Source: Pseudomonas amygdali
Lineage (GTDB): Bacteria > Pseudomonadota > Gammaproteobacteria > Pseudomonadales > Pseudomonadaceae
Direction: 5' to 3'
Length of the DNA stretch: 64,000 bases
Assembly (NCBI RefSeq): GCF_002699855.1
Contig: NZ_LKBW01000001.1
Coordinates: 52,138 to 116,137 of the forward strand
Shown here: one piece after another, positions 1 through 10,102 of the stretch
Layout: every line of letters begins with the position of its first letter
Position numbering within the stretch: the first letter of the stretch is position 1
The notes under the pieces: generated by a model
What the model saw: the letters and a program-made list of their open reading frames with translations, nothing else
Told to the model about the DNA's origin: nothing
The model's database searches: none
Position numbers and translations under genes: made by a program

Positions 1-187
1 GTAGCGTCACCTGCCAGCCTTTGGCCTGCAGTTCATAGGCAGCGGTCAAGCCTGCCAGACCACCACCGACGACAATGGCGGTTCGTTGTTTTTCATCGGC
101 GAGCGTAGAAACGCTGACCAACCCTGCCACTATCAGCGCACAGGCGCGCAGCCACCCAGAAAGCATTCGGCGAACTCCAGAAAACAT
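1..187 (-). CDS. Flavin-containing amine oxidase, N-terminal fragment (runs off left edge)
   Basis: Only the first ~62 codons are in the window. The minus-strand reading gives a short hydrophobic leader (LRACALIVAGLVSVSTLA) followed by AIVVGGGLAGLTAAYELQ. That is a Rossmann FAD-binding GxGxxG motif of the flavin monoamine oxidase/phytoene desaturase type. The leader suggests export. Two in-frame ATGs are possible, at 187 (MFSGVRRM...) and at 166 (MLSGWLRA...), and I cannot choose firmly between them. It is transcribed divergently from bioA across about 190 bp. The substrate cannot be inferred from this fragment. Confidence 0.7.
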   Translation of the reverse strand, partial: MFSGVRRMLSGWLRACALIVAGLVSVSTLADEKQRTAIVVGGGLAGLTAAYELQAKGWQVTL

Positions 188-375
188 AGGGAAGATTGGG
201 CAAGTCAGCCCGGCACATCGACTTGCTGCGCAGGATACGCGAGCCATCAAATAGCCGCCAGCAATGTCCATCAGCTGTTAAAACTGCATCAAAGGTTGTT
301 CCGCAGCCGGGCATTGCATAGGCTTGCGCGATTGTTCGTCCTCGCATCAGGCGAGTCGCTACCCGGAGATTGAAA

Positions 376-1782
<1,407 letters not shown>

Positions 1783-1813
1783 GGCTGGAATTTGCGGCGC
1801 CGCGACTGACGCC

Positions 1814-1886
1814 TTCGCGGACAAGTCCGCTCCCACGAGCGGACCGGGCAACACCGCATTAATGTGGGAGCGGACTTGTCCGCGAA
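1814..1886. repeat. REP pair (BIME-like inverted repeat)
   Basis: A 23-bp sequence at 1814-1836 (starting TTCGCGGACAAGTCCGCT) is perfectly inverted at 1864-1886 (starting GTGGGAGCGGACTTGTCC), with 27 bp between. Each arm also contains its own small palindrome. This is the common Pseudomonas REP motif in back-to-back orientation. It lies between bioA and rsmE. Confidence 0.88.
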
Positions 1887-1924
1887 AGGGCCATCACAAA
1901 ACAACACCGGAACCGAGACACACC

Positions 1925-2644
1925 ATGAGACTCTCCCGCTTTTTTACTGAAGCGCCGCTTAGCCTGGGCGAGCACGAACTGCCTGAGGCCCAGGCGCATT
2001 ACATCAGCCGCGTGCTGCGCATGACCGAAGGTGACGCGCTGCAACTGTTCGACGGATCGGGCCAGGAGTTTCGCGGCACCTTGCTGGAAGTCGGCAAGAA
2101 GCGCGTGCATGTGCAACTGACCGAAAGCTTTGCAGGGCAAGTCGAGTCAGGGCTGCGCATTCATCTGGGCCAGGGCCTGTCGCGTGGTGAACGCATGGAC
2201 TGGGCTATTCAGAAGGCTACCGAGCTGGGCGTCAGCGAAATTACCCCGATTGTCAGCGAGCGCTGTGAGGTGCGTCTCAAGGACGAGCGCGCCGAGAAGC
2301 GCCAGGCGCATTGGCAACAGATCGCAATCAGCGCCTGCGAGCAGTGCGGTCGCTCGGTGGTGCCGGTGATTCATGCGCCGATGCCACTGGCCGAGTGGAT
2401 CAAGCATACCGAGGCCGACCTGAAACTGGTCCTGCACCCGGTGGCCGAGCCGCTGACCAGCCATGACAAGCCAGCCAGCCTGGCCTTCCTGATTGGTCCG
2501 GAAGGCGGCTTGAACGACGCAGAAGTCGATCAGGCGCAAGCCGCTGGATTCCACGCCGCGCGCCTCGGCCCGCGCGTTCTGCGCACTGAAACCGCCCCGG
2601 TGGTCGCGCTCAGCGTGGCGCAACAGCTGTGGGGCGATTTTTGA
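1925..2644 (+). CDS. rsmE: 16S rRNA (uracil(1498)-N(3))-methyltransferase RsmE
   Basis: This 239-aa SPOUT-class methyltransferase methylates N3 of U1498 in 16S rRNA using SAM. The N-terminal ~70 residues form the RNA-binding PUA-like domain (MRLSRFF, then HYISRVLRMTEGDALQLFDGSG). The C-terminal part holds the trefoil-knot SAM site, LIGPEGGLNDAEVDQA ... LGPRVLRTETAP, the hallmark of RsmE. The length matches the family. The ATG at 1925 begins the canonical MRLSRFF, and an in-frame upstream extension is spurious because it runs through the REP element. The bioA-rsmE adjacency is typical of Pseudomonas. Confidence 0.93.
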   Translation: MRLSRFFTEAPLSLGEHELPEAQAHYISRVLRMTEGDALQLFDGSGQEFRGTLLEVGKKRVHVQLTESFAGQVESGLRIHLGQGLSRGERMDWAIQKATELGVSEITPIVSERCEVRLKDERAEKRQAHWQQIAISACEQCGRSVVPVIHAPMPLAEWIKHTEADLKLVLHPVAEPLTSHDKPASLAFLIGPEGGLNDAEVDQAQAAGFHAARLGPRVLRTETAPVVALSVAQQLWGDF

Positions 2645-2750
2645 TCATTTGATGCGTCCTCAAACGCGCTGCACGCTCAGAATCAGACACCGGCTCGCTC
2701 CCACAAGGATTTGCATTTACCCAGCCATTGAGGCCTGAACCTGGCCATTT

Positions 2751-3365
2751 TCACAGCACATAAAAACAAATCGCCACGAAGTGCATCAAACTGCCGCCAA
2801 TGACGAACAGGTGCCAGATGCCGTGAAAGTGGCGGATCTGGTCGTAGGCGAAGAACAGAATGCCGACGGTGTACAGCACACCGCCGCCGGCCAGCCAGAT
2901 GAAGCCCGCCAGGCCGAGCGCAGCAATCAGTGGTTTGACCGCCACGAGGACGATCCAGCCCATCACGGCGTAGATCACGATGGACATGATTCGCGCTTCA
3001 GAGCGGGGTTTTATCTCCTGCAGAATGCCGATCAGCGCCAGCCCCCAGACAATTCCGAACAGGGTCCAGCCCCATGCGCCGCGCAATGTCACCAGACAGA
3101 ACGGCGTGTAACTGCCCGCAATCATCAGGTAGATCGAAAAGTGATCGACCTTCTGCATGATCGATTTCGAACGGCCCTTGACGCTGTGGTAGATCGTCGA
3201 AACGCTGTACAGCGTGACCAGACAGGCGCCATAGATCGCAATGCTGACCACCTTCCAGACATCGCCGTGCAGACTCGCCATCACCAATAGCCAGATTGCG
3301 CCGACACCGGCCAGTACTGCGCCCACCAGGTGGGACCAGGCGTTGAATTTTTCTCCGTAATACAT
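2751..3365 (-). CDS. trhA: PAQR-family membrane protein TrhA (hemolysin III family)
   Basis: This 204-aa integral membrane protein has about seven hydrophobic segments. It shows the family motifs MYYGEKFNAWSHLVGAVLAG at the N terminus, STIYHSVKGRSKSIMQKVDHFSIYLMIAGSYTPF in the middle and HFHGIWHLFVIGGSLMHF near the end. The conserved His and Asp residues of the PAQR/YqfA fold are present. The family is linked to membrane-fluidity homeostasis, and the old hemolysin label is historical. The ATG at 3365 starts the conserved MYYGE; a TTG at 3389 would add eight residues. The gene converges with rsmE. Confidence 0.85.
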   Translation of the reverse strand: MYYGEKFNAWSHLVGAVLAGVGAIWLLVMASLHGDVWKVVSIAIYGACLVTLYSVSTIYHSVKGRSKSIMQKVDHFSIYLMIAGSYTPFCLVTLRGAWGWTLFGIVWGLALIGILQEIKPRSEARIMSIVIYAVMGWIVLVAVKPLIAALGLAGFIWLAGGGVLYTVGILFFAYDQIRHFHGIWHLFVIGGSLMHFVAICFYVL

Positions 3366-3519
3366 CCGCTCAATACCCTCTTGTGGCAAAACACTGGGAG
3401 CAGAGGCTCGCGGTTATTGAAACAAATCGCAACACCCTGTTTCAGTGACGGATATTTTAAGCAGCTATCGGCGCACGACTTGTGCACAATCAGCGCACAT
3501 CAATAACCAGCGCCACGAC

Positions 3520-4446
3520 ATGCAGATCGATGACGAACTGACGCTCAAGAAACTGGAAATATTCCTGGCCTTCATGCGCACCGGCAATCTGGCGCGGGCG
3601 GCGGAGGAGTTGCAGACCAGCAACGTCAGCGTGCACCGCGCCATTCACTCGTTGGAAAGCGCCCTGCGTTGCCCGCTGTTCAAACACGAAGGCCGCAACC
3701 TTACGCCGCTGGAAAGCGCGTATGTGCTGGAAGAGCGTGCGCAGAAGCTGGTGCAGGATGTGCTCGCCACCGTAGAGCTGACCCGTCAGGCGGCAGGCTT
3801 TTCGGCGGCACGCTTCCGCCTTGGGGCTTTGTATTCACTGACCGTCAAGACGGTGCCGCAGCTGATCATGGGCCTGAAAATCCGCCGCAGCGAGCTGAAT
3901 ATCGATCTGATTCTGGGTTCGAACATGGACCTGCTGTACAAGCTCAAGAACATGGAAGTCGACGCCATGCTGGTGTCGCTTGATGAAAGCACCCATGACC
4001 CGGACTGCGAGCAGCTGGCGTTGTTTTCCGACGATATCTTCCTGGCTGTGCCCACCGATTCGCCGTTTGCCGAGCACAGCGAGGTGGATCTCAGCGACCT
4101 GCGTGAAGCGACATTTATCACCCTCACCCAAGGCTTTGCCACTCATCGCGATGGCATACGGGTGTTTCAGCAGGCCGGGTTCGAGCCCAAAGTAGCGATG
4201 CAGGTCAATGACATCTTCACCCTGCTGAGCATGGTCAGTTCCGGCGTCGGCTATGCGCTGCTGCCGGGGCGCATAGCCGCAGTGTATGAAAACCGCGTGC
4301 GGCTGATTCCATTGCAGAGCCGCTACCGGATGCAGCAACACATCGGCATGGTCTTTCTCAAGTCCAGAGAGCGAGACCCTAACCTGCTGGCGCTGCTGGC
4401 CGAGTGTCGGATGTATGCGAATCGCCTGCTGGAGCAGGCGACCTGA
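3520..4446 (+). CDS. mdcR: LysR-type regulator of malonate catabolism, MdcR-like
   Basis: This 308-aa LysR-type activator has an N-terminal winged helix-turn-helix (LKKLEIFLAFMRTGNLARAA, with the recognition helix near NVSVHRAIHSLESAL). A periplasmic-binding-protein-like effector domain follows. It sits at the 3' end of the malonate operon and converges with madM, 10 bp apart, which is the standard place for mdcR in Pseudomonas. By homology the inducer should be malonate and the target the mdc promoter near 11.85 kb. The ATG at 3520 is used; an upstream in-frame start at 3445 would add residues unlike a LysR N terminus. The function rests on context plus family. Confidence 0.82.
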   Translation: MQIDDELTLKKLEIFLAFMRTGNLARAAEELQTSNVSVHRAIHSLESALRCPLFKHEGRNLTPLESAYVLEERAQKLVQDVLATVELTRQAAGFSAARFRLGALYSLTVKTVPQLIMGLKIRRSELNIDLILGSNMDLLYKLKNMEVDAMLVSLDESTHDPDCEQLALFSDDIFLAVPTDSPFAEHSEVDLSDLREATFITLTQGFATHRDGIRVFQQAGFEPKVAMQVNDIFTLLSMVSSGVGYALLPGRIAAVYENRVRLIPLQSRYRMQQHIGMVFLKSRERDPNLLALLAECRMYANRLLEQAT

Positions 4447-4456
4447 TCGAAGGGAT

Positions 4457-5221
4457 CTAACCGACGATTGCGCGCACGATGAAATACAGCACCGACGGCC
4501 CCAGCAGACAGCCCAGTCCGGTATGAAAAGTGGCGGTCAGCGCGCCATAAGGCACCAGACGCCGATCCGTTGCCGCCAGCCCTGCGGTAACGCCGCTGAC
4601 AGTACCCGCCAGACCACCGAAAACCATCGCCGAACGCGGGTTGTCCAGCCCCATCCAGCGCGCCGCCACGGGCGTACCGACCATCACCAGAATCGCCTTG
4701 ATCAGGCCGGTGGCAATCGACAGGGCCATCACGTCGGAGGTCGCACCCAACGCAGCACCGGTCACCGGGCCGACGATGTAGGTCACAGCACCCGCGCCAA
4801 TGGTGGTCATGCTGATTGCATCGCGGTAGCCAAACACCCAGGCAATGCTCGCGCCCACGATAAACGGCAGAATCGTGCCCAACAGCAAGGCAATTGCTCC
4901 GATCAGCCCGGCCTTGCGTGCCTCGGTTGCCTGCACTTCAAAGGCAGTCGCCACGATGGCGAAGTCACGCAACATCGCCCCGCCCATCAGGCCGATGCCT
5001 GAGAACAGCGCCATATCGGCAAGCCCCTTCTGGCCGCCGGTCAACGTGCCGCCGACCCAGGCCAGAATCAGCCCGATGACAATCGCGATGGCCGAGCCAT
5101 GCACCCGGCCGAACGTCAGGCGCTTTGAAAGCACCACCGAGACCCACATGATGATACCGACGAAGGCAAATGCGGTGATCAGCCCGTTGTGTTCAAGTCC
5201 TTTCTCGATGAGGTCCCACAT
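4457..5221 (-). CDS. madM: Malonate transporter subunit MadM
   Basis: This 254-aa polytopic inner-membrane protein is the larger subunit of the MadLM malonate:Na+ symporter. The start MWDLIEKGLEHNGLITAFAF and the glycine-rich segments (IGLMGGAMLRDFAIVATAFEVQ, GAGAVTYIVGPVTGAALGATSDVMALSIATG) are characteristic, and eight or more hydrophobic stretches are visible. It starts one base after the madL stop codon, so the two are translationally coupled. As the last gene of the mdc transcription unit, it would import the substrate for the decarboxylase. Confidence 0.92.
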   Translation of the reverse strand: MWDLIEKGLEHNGLITAFAFVGIIMWVSVVLSKRLTFGRVHGSAIAIVIGLILAWVGGTLTGGQKGLADMALFSGIGLMGGAMLRDFAIVATAFEVQATEARKAGLIGAIALLLGTILPFIVGASIAWVFGYRDAISMTTIGAGAVTYIVGPVTGAALGATSDVMALSIATGLIKAILVMVGTPVAARWMGLDNPRSAMVFGGLAGTVSGVTAGLAATDRRLVPYGALTATFHTGLGCLLGPSVLYFIVRAIVG

Positions 5222-5222
5222 A

Positions 5223-5651
5223 TCAGCGACCTCCAGCCGGGGCTATTTCAGGCTTGATCACAGGCGTCAGCAGCGGCTCTTCCTTGGGTAAAGGCTCGCC
5301 GCGATTGGTGCGGCTGATCACTGCGATGGTGCAGGCGCAGAGCACCACAGAACCGACAGCGGCCAATACCGCCACCGGCCCGCCCTTGAGTGCGGTCACA
5401 ACGTTTTGTTGCGCGGCCATCGCCACCACGACCGGTATGTACAGCGCGCCCCAGAAACCCACGCCCATTTCGCAGTCCTTGGTCATGCCGCCGTGTTTCT
5501 GCATCCACAGACGTGCGCAGATCAACAGGATCATGGCGATCCCGACCCCGCCCACATTGGATTTCACGCCCAGCAGAACGCCGAGCATGTCACCGAGAAT
5601 CACGCCCGCGAGCGTGCAGATAGCCAGTAGTGCAACACCATAGATAATCAT
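5223..5651 (-). CDS. madL: Malonate transporter subunit MadL
   Basis: This 142-aa membrane protein has about four hydrophobic helices and is the small partner of MadM. The opening IIYGVALLAICTLAGVILGDMLG and the central KSNVGGVGIAMILLICARLWMQKHG match MadL. The tail is charged and Pro/Lys-rich (GEPLPKEEPLLTPVIKPE). It lies 69 bp downstream of mdcH on the same strand and is immediately followed by madM. The small gap could carry its own ribosome entry, but I see no terminator in it. Confidence 0.92.
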   Translation of the reverse strand: MIIYGVALLAICTLAGVILGDMLGVLLGVKSNVGGVGIAMILLICARLWMQKHGGMTKDCEMGVGFWGALYIPVVVAMAAQQNVVTALKGGPVAVLAAVGSVVLCACTIAVISRTNRGEPLPKEEPLLTPVIKPEIAPAGGR

Positions 5652-5720
5652 TGTTATTATTCCTCTGTTTGCATTGCTGAAGTTGTTGTTTTTGTCCTTC
5701 GTAGCAGCTGCACGGCGGCT

Positions 5721-6656
5721 CTATGGAGTGCGGCGAACCTCCTCGTGCGACAGCGCGATCAGGCTGTCCAGACGCGCAGCCTGAAAGGCCAGCGCTGTTC
5801 CTTGCTGGAAGACTTTGCGCGCCAGCCCGGTCAACACGGCACCGGGCGGCAATTCGATGTGCAGGCGCACGCCTCGCTCCCAGGCAGTTTCCACGGTGCT
5901 GCGCCAGTCGATGACCCGGCACATGTTGAAGGCCAGGTCATCACGCAGTTTTTCGGCATTCAGCAGCGGACGCGCCGTGCTGCCGCTGAGGTAACGTATC
6001 TTCGGCGCCTGCAACGCAACCCTTGAAAAGGCTTCTGCCAGTTGCTGCGCGGGAGCTTCCAGCAAGGCGCAATGCGACGGCACGCTGACCGCAAGACGCT
6101 TGACCGCCGCGGCCCCCGACGCCTTGGCCAAATGACTGACCTGCTGCATCGCCTCGACGCTGCCCGAGATCACCATCTGGTTGTCGGCGTTGATATTGGC
6201 GAGAAACACCGGCATTTGCGGGCTGTGTACTTGCCTGATCAGCGCCTCGACCTGTGTCTGGTCCAGACCGATCACCGCAGTCATGCCATAACCTTCGGGC
6301 CAGGCGTTCTGCATCAACTCGCCGCGCAACGCGACCAGGCGCACAGCATCGTCAAAGGCCAGCGCCCCCGAAATCACCGCTGCCGGATAAGCGCCGATGG
6401 ACAGCCCTGCAACGTAGTCCGGCACACAGTCGCGCGCCTGCAACAGGCGGGCGCAGGCGACACCGGCGATCAACAGGCAAAGCTGGACGGCGCGGGTCGC
6501 TTGCAGCGCCTGAGTGCTGTCCAGCGCCAGTACGTCTTCGCCCAGAGCATCGGCAGCTTCCTGCAGGCAATCGTGGAGGACAGGGTCGTCGGGTAACTGA
6601 TGCAGCATGCCGGCCTGCTGCGCGCCCTGACCGGGAAACACCCACAGGCTGCTCAT
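5721..6656 (-). CDS. mdcH: Malonate decarboxylase malonyltransferase (epsilon) subunit MdcH
   Basis: This 311-aa FabD-type acyltransferase charges the decarboxylase acyl carrier with malonyl (malonyl-CoA:ACP transacylase), so it primes the cycle. It has the FabD features FPGQGAQ at the N terminus and the nucleophile elbow GLSIGAYPAAV, with Ser in GLSIG. A conserved His lies in SVPSHCALLEAP. The ATG at 6656 overlaps the mdcG stop codon in ATGA fashion; the upstream in-frame extension is only the mdcG tail in another frame. It is the last mdc gene before the transporter genes. Confidence 0.9.
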   Translation of the reverse strand: MSSLWVFPGQGAQQAGMLHQLPDDPVLHDCLQEAADALGEDVLALDSTQALQATRAVQLCLLIAGVACARLLQARDCVPDYVAGLSIGAYPAAVISGALAFDDAVRLVALRGELMQNAWPEGYGMTAVIGLDQTQVEALIRQVHSPQMPVFLANINADNQMVISGSVEAMQQVSHLAKASGAAAVKRLAVSVPSHCALLEAPAQQLAEAFSRVALQAPKIRYLSGSTARPLLNAEKLRDDLAFNMCRVIDWRSTVETAWERGVRLHIELPPGAVLTGLARKVFQQGTALAFQAARLDSLIALSHEEVRRTP

Positions 6657-7291
6657 GCGCACGCCCCGATCAGATGCCATGGGTCTGCAACCAGCCGCGC
6701 CCCTGCTGCGGTCTTGAGCAACACCCGCCCCGCTGGGCGCGCCCATTCACGCAGCGCCACAGCGCCATGATCGAGTTGCAGCTGCACATCGACCCGGCAG
6801 ACCGATGTTTCCAGCGCCTCGACCAATTCGGCTGCGCAACTCCGACTTAACGGCTCAGATGTACGCAAAATCAGGTCCAGATCGCTGTCCTGATTCAACG
6901 CCGCAATACCACTGGCCAATTCGAACCCGGCGCTGCCGCCAACGCCCCAGACCAGTTCCAGCGCATCCATCACCGGGCGGACCTGACGCAAGGCACGCAA
7001 TGCGGGCCAGTCCTGAATATTCTCGACCGGGCACAAGACCAGTTGTTCGGGGGTTACCCGCCGATAGACATCCGTCAACAGCATGCTCGCGGCATAGCGC
7101 TGCTCACGACCGTAGCCGCGCAACCCTACGGCCACCTGACCGGCTGGCATGGCCTGCCGACGCACCACAACCGGCTGCCCGGCCAGCACCGTTTCGACCG
7201 CCCATTTGGGCGCATCGTCCGGCAAGGCAGACAGTGGCATGCCCCACAGCAAATCATGGGGCAATACTGCGCAAGCGCTGTCGATCACCAT
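6653..7291 (-). CDS. mdcG: Malonate decarboxylase holo-ACP synthase MdcG
   Basis: This 212-aa nucleotidyltransferase attaches the 2'-(5''-triphosphoribosyl)-3'-dephospho-CoA prosthetic group, made by MdcB, to the serine of the ACP MdcC. Its polymerase-beta-like core is visible as GSAGFELASG, then DSDLDLIL with the metal-binding Asp pair, and later CRVDVQLQ with a third Asp. It overlaps mdcE by 7 bp upstream and mdcH by 4 bp downstream, within the tightly coupled operon. Confidence 0.9.
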   Translation of the reverse strand: MVIDSACAVLPHDLLWGMPLSALPDDAPKWAVETVLAGQPVVVRRQAMPAGQVAVGLRGYGREQRYAASMLLTDVYRRVTPEQLVLCPVENIQDWPALRALRQVRPVMDALELVWGVGGSAGFELASGIAALNQDSDLDLILRTSEPLSRSCAAELVEALETSVCRVDVQLQLDHGAVALREWARPAGRVLLKTAAGARLVADPWHLIGACA

Positions 7292-8085
7292 TGCGCCCGC
7301 AGCAACTGGCGCACGGTAGCCGATGCCGCACGATTGCTCGCGCCCAGGCGGCTGCTCAGGTCGACCCCGCTGGCCCGTACGTCTCTGATCGCACTGCTGA
7401 GGACATTGCGAACCTGAGTCAGGTCATCCGCAGTGGGCTGCTCGATCTGGCTGACCGAGAGGGTTTCCCACAGCAGACCAAGGCTGGCATAGCTGTCGAT
7501 GTCGTAGGCCATTGGCGGGATGCTGGCGGCGAGCTTTTCCAGGTCTTCGACACTGCGCAGCGTTACCCGAGCGGCGGAAGCCTTGCCCATCGCATGCACC
7601 ATCACGCCGGGATCACGCAGTGCGATCAACCGATTGGCCTGATACCCGTGGGCCAGAAATGCGCCGGACATAGCCTTGCCGACCAGCAGACCAATCACCG
7701 CATGCCCGGCAAGACGCGCCCGCGCATAGCTGTCCACCGCACCGGCCAGCGCCTGATGAATGCCCAGCGCTTCTTCGCGGCGACCATAGGCCTGGCTCGG
7801 CACATCTACAATCGCAATCAGTGCACGTTTTTCGGCGCGGTCGCGGTCCTGCTCGATGGCATCATCCACAGCTTTGGCCAGGCCCCAGCCTTCCAGCAGA
7901 CCGACCTCGCCCTGACGCGCCCGAGGGAAACGATTGCCGGTATCGGCAACCACCGCCACAAAGCGCACCGGCTGCTCGCCCAGCAAGCCATCGGCGACCT
8001 TGAGCGAGGCAGGCAGACCGTCAACTTGCGTAGCACCTGCGCTCAACGCGTTGAACCAGTGCAAACCCCGTTGTGAATAGCTCAT
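7285..8085 (-). CDS. mdcE: Malonate decarboxylase gamma subunit MdcE
   Basis: This 266-aa protein is the gamma subunit of the malonyl-S-ACP decarboxylase. Together with MdcD it resembles the two halves of biotin-carboxylase-system carboxyltransferases and decarboxylates malonyl-ACP to acetyl-ACP. MSYSQRGLHWFNALSAG is the family-type N terminus, and a crotonase-like glycine-rich region follows (GEVGLLEGWGLAKAVDDA, RLAGHAVIGLLVGKAMSGAF). It overlaps mdcD at its start and mdcG at its end. Confidence 0.9.
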   Translation of the reverse strand: MSYSQRGLHWFNALSAGATQVDGLPASLKVADGLLGEQPVRFVAVVADTGNRFPRARQGEVGLLEGWGLAKAVDDAIEQDRDRAEKRALIAIVDVPSQAYGRREEALGIHQALAGAVDSYARARLAGHAVIGLLVGKAMSGAFLAHGYQANRLIALRDPGVMVHAMGKASAARVTLRSVEDLEKLAASIPPMAYDIDSYASLGLLWETLSVSQIEQPTADDLTQVRNVLSSAIRDVRASGVDLSSRLGASNRAASATVRQLLRAQW

Positions 8086-8933
8086 GACCGGGCTCCTTGA
8101 TAAAGGGTACGTACACTCTGCGGATCGATTTGCGCTTCGGTGTGGAGGCTGGTGAGGCGCTGCAAAAACAGTTCGTACTGGCTGCTGCGATGCGCTGCCG
8201 GTACGCCCTGCTTGAGCCAGCCGCTGACCTGCTGCCGGATATCGGCCACATCGTCTGCGGCAAAACCGTCCACCAGATCACTGGCAAACCGCTGCTCGCC
8301 ACCGGTCAGGCTCCAGATAAACGGGCGGTCACGGGAGTCGTATTCTTCGATGCCGGCTTCCTGCTCGATCACCTGCGGGCCGTTCAGGCCCAAGCGGGCC
8401 TCCTGGGTCACCAGCAAATAGCTGCACAAGCCTGCAGCAATGGACATCCCGCCAAAACAGCCAACACTGCCCGCCACCACACCAATCACCGGCTGGAACT
8501 GACGCAAGTCGACCATTGCGGCATGAATCTCGGCAATCGCCGCCAGGCCCAGATTGGCTTCCTGCAAACGCACACCGCCGGTTTCCAGCAGCACGATGGC
8601 AGCGGTGGGAATGCCATTGCGGTTGTCTTCAGCAGCCAGCTCCAGCGCGCCTGCCATTTTTGCGCCGCCGACTTCGCCCATGCTGCCGCCCTGAAACGAG
8701 CCTTCAATGGCCGCAATGACTACCGGCCGCCCGTCAACAGTGCCCTTGGCAACCACCACGCCATCGTCGGCTTGAGGGACAACGCCTTGTCTGGCAAGCC
8801 AGGGCGACATGACGCGATCAAACGGGCCAAGCAATTCGCGGAAGCTGTCGGCATCCAGCAGAGCGCGGGCGCGCTGCCGGGCACCGAGCTCGATGAAACT
8901 GTGCTGGCTCAGCAAACGTGCGTTATCAGTCAT
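8082..8933 (-). CDS. mdcD: Malonate decarboxylase beta subunit MdcD
   Basis: This 283-aa carboxyltransferase-fold subunit is the partner of MdcE in malonyl-ACP decarboxylation. The sequence SFIELGARQRARALLD and the central AIEGSFQGGSMGEVGGAKMAGALELA (oxyanion-type glycines) are typical, as is the segment GVVAGSVGCFGGMSIAAGLCSYLLVT. The protein is complete. It overlaps mdcC by 8 bp and mdcE by 4 bp, so translation is coupled along the operon. Confidence 0.91.
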   Translation of the reverse strand: MTDNARLLSQHSFIELGARQRARALLDADSFRELLGPFDRVMSPWLARQGVVPQADDGVVVAKGTVDGRPVVIAAIEGSFQGGSMGEVGGAKMAGALELAAEDNRNGIPTAAIVLLETGGVRLQEANLGLAAIAEIHAAMVDLRQFQPVIGVVAGSVGCFGGMSIAAGLCSYLLVTQEARLGLNGPQVIEQEAGIEEYDSRDRPFIWSLTGGEQRFASDLVDGFAADDVADIRQQVSGWLKQGVPAAHRSSQYELFLQRLTSLHTEAQIDPQSVRTLYQGARS

Positions 8934-9225
8934 GACCGATCTCCTCGAAGCCCTGCTCCAAACGCAAGCGCACCACGCCGGGCGTGGCCCCGAAGTCGTG
9001 GATGTCGATGCTCAGCGCAGGCGGGGTCTGGCCGTCGAACATGCGCTCGAAAAGATGTTTCCAACGCAGCGAGGCACCGTTGACCGAGGTCACCACCTGA
9101 ATCGACAACTTGCCGGGCGAACCGGGCTCCAGCAGTACTTCCAGATCACCCGAGCCAACCACGCCCACCAGCGCGCGGCCTTTGGGCGGCTGTCCGGCAG
9201 GGAATTCAAAAGACAGGGTTTCCAT
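8926..9225 (-). CDS. mdcC: Malonate decarboxylase acyl carrier protein MdcC
   Basis: This 99-aa delta subunit carries the triphosphoribosyl-dephospho-CoA arm on a serine; here Ser25 in VVGSGDLEVLLE is the expected attachment site. Acetyl-S-ACP is exchanged to malonyl-S-ACP by MdcA and then decarboxylated by MdcD/E. I chose the ATG at 9225 (METLSFEFPAGQP), two bases before the mdcB stop codon region. The longer in-frame extension lies inside mdcB and does not resemble the family. Confidence 0.9.
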   Translation of the reverse strand: METLSFEFPAGQPPKGRALVGVVGSGDLEVLLEPGSPGKLSIQVVTSVNGASLRWKHLFERMFDGQTPPALSIDIHDFGATPGVVRLRLEQGFEEIGHD

Positions 9226-9226
9226 T

Positions 9227-10102
9227 TCAGACACTCCTCGAAACACGGCCGAGCGCAGGCTCCAAGCCGTCGATAAACAGGCAGGCAGCCAGCAGATCAG
9301 CCGCGCCGCCAGGCGAAGCATTAAGCGCCAGCAGTTGCTGATCCAGCTGGTTCAGTGCGCGGCGCCCGGCAAGGCTGGCACTGCCGCCAACGTCCAGCAC
9401 GTGCTGAGCGCCGCGCTGCATGGTGTGCAAGCCTTCGATACCGGCACGATGCAGCACGCAGGTGTCGGACAGGGTAGTCATGATCGCCAGCAACGCATCC
9501 AGCCGGGCGTTCTGCTCGCCACTGCCCGCCGCGCGACTGCGTTGCAGTTGCGGCAAGGCGAAATCCCTGACTGCCGGGAAGCCTTGCTGCGCCTGTTCCC
9601 GGGCGCCCATTACACCGTAACGGCGAACCACATCATTACCGTGACTGCCTTGCACGAGCACCTGGCGGTCCTTGATCTGCGCCAGGCTGGCAGCCCGCGC
9701 GAAGACGGCTTCGGGTGCGCAGTTGCGGGCATCCAGCGCGGCAGCTGTCACCAGCAGGCCCAGCGCCCAGATCGCACCTCGATGAGTATTCACACCCTGG
9801 GTGGTGCGCAGCATCGTGGCTTCACCTTCGCGACCGAGACGGCCGAGCGCCTCACGTAATGGCTGGCCCACTGTGTTGAATTGCCCGGCGGCGTCAGCCA
9901 TCAACTTGAAGGTCAGCCACAGTGACAGCGCCGAGGAATGCATCAGGCCCAGATGCAGGTCGGTGTGTGCGCCGCTGCCACGCCGGTCCACCAGTGCAGG
10001 TTTGGGCGACAGGTCGGCTTCGGCAATCAGGGCATCGACGGCCAGATCGGCCAGTCGCTCGGCAAGCGAAGCAGCTTGCGGTGTCAATTGAAGTGCGCTC
10101 AT
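9227..10102 (-). CDS. mdcB: Triphosphoribosyl-dephospho-CoA synthase MdcB
   Basis: This 291-aa CitG-family enzyme makes 2'-(5''-triphosphoribosyl)-3'-dephospho-CoA from ATP and dephospho-CoA for the carrier MdcC. Typical motifs are [27 protein letters not shown] at about residues 33-60, [17 protein letters not shown] with its conserved His, and [15 protein letters not shown] near the C terminus. The ATG at 10102 shares one base with the mdcA stop (TGATG), so start choice and translational coupling agree. Confidence 0.91.
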   Translation of the reverse strand: MSALQLTPQAASLAERLADLAVDALIAEADLSPKPALVDRRGSGAHTDLHLGLMHSSALSLWLTFKLMADAAGQFNTVGQPLREALGRLGREGEATMLRTTQGVNTHRGAIWALGLLVTAAALDARNCAPEAVFARAASLAQIKDRQVLVQGSHGNDVVRRYGVMGAREQAQQGFPAVRDFALPQLQRSRAAGSGEQNARLDALLAIMTTLSDTCVLHRAGIEGLHTMQRGAQHVLDVGGSASLAGRRALNQLDQQLLALNASPGGAADLLAACLFIDGLEPALGRVSRSV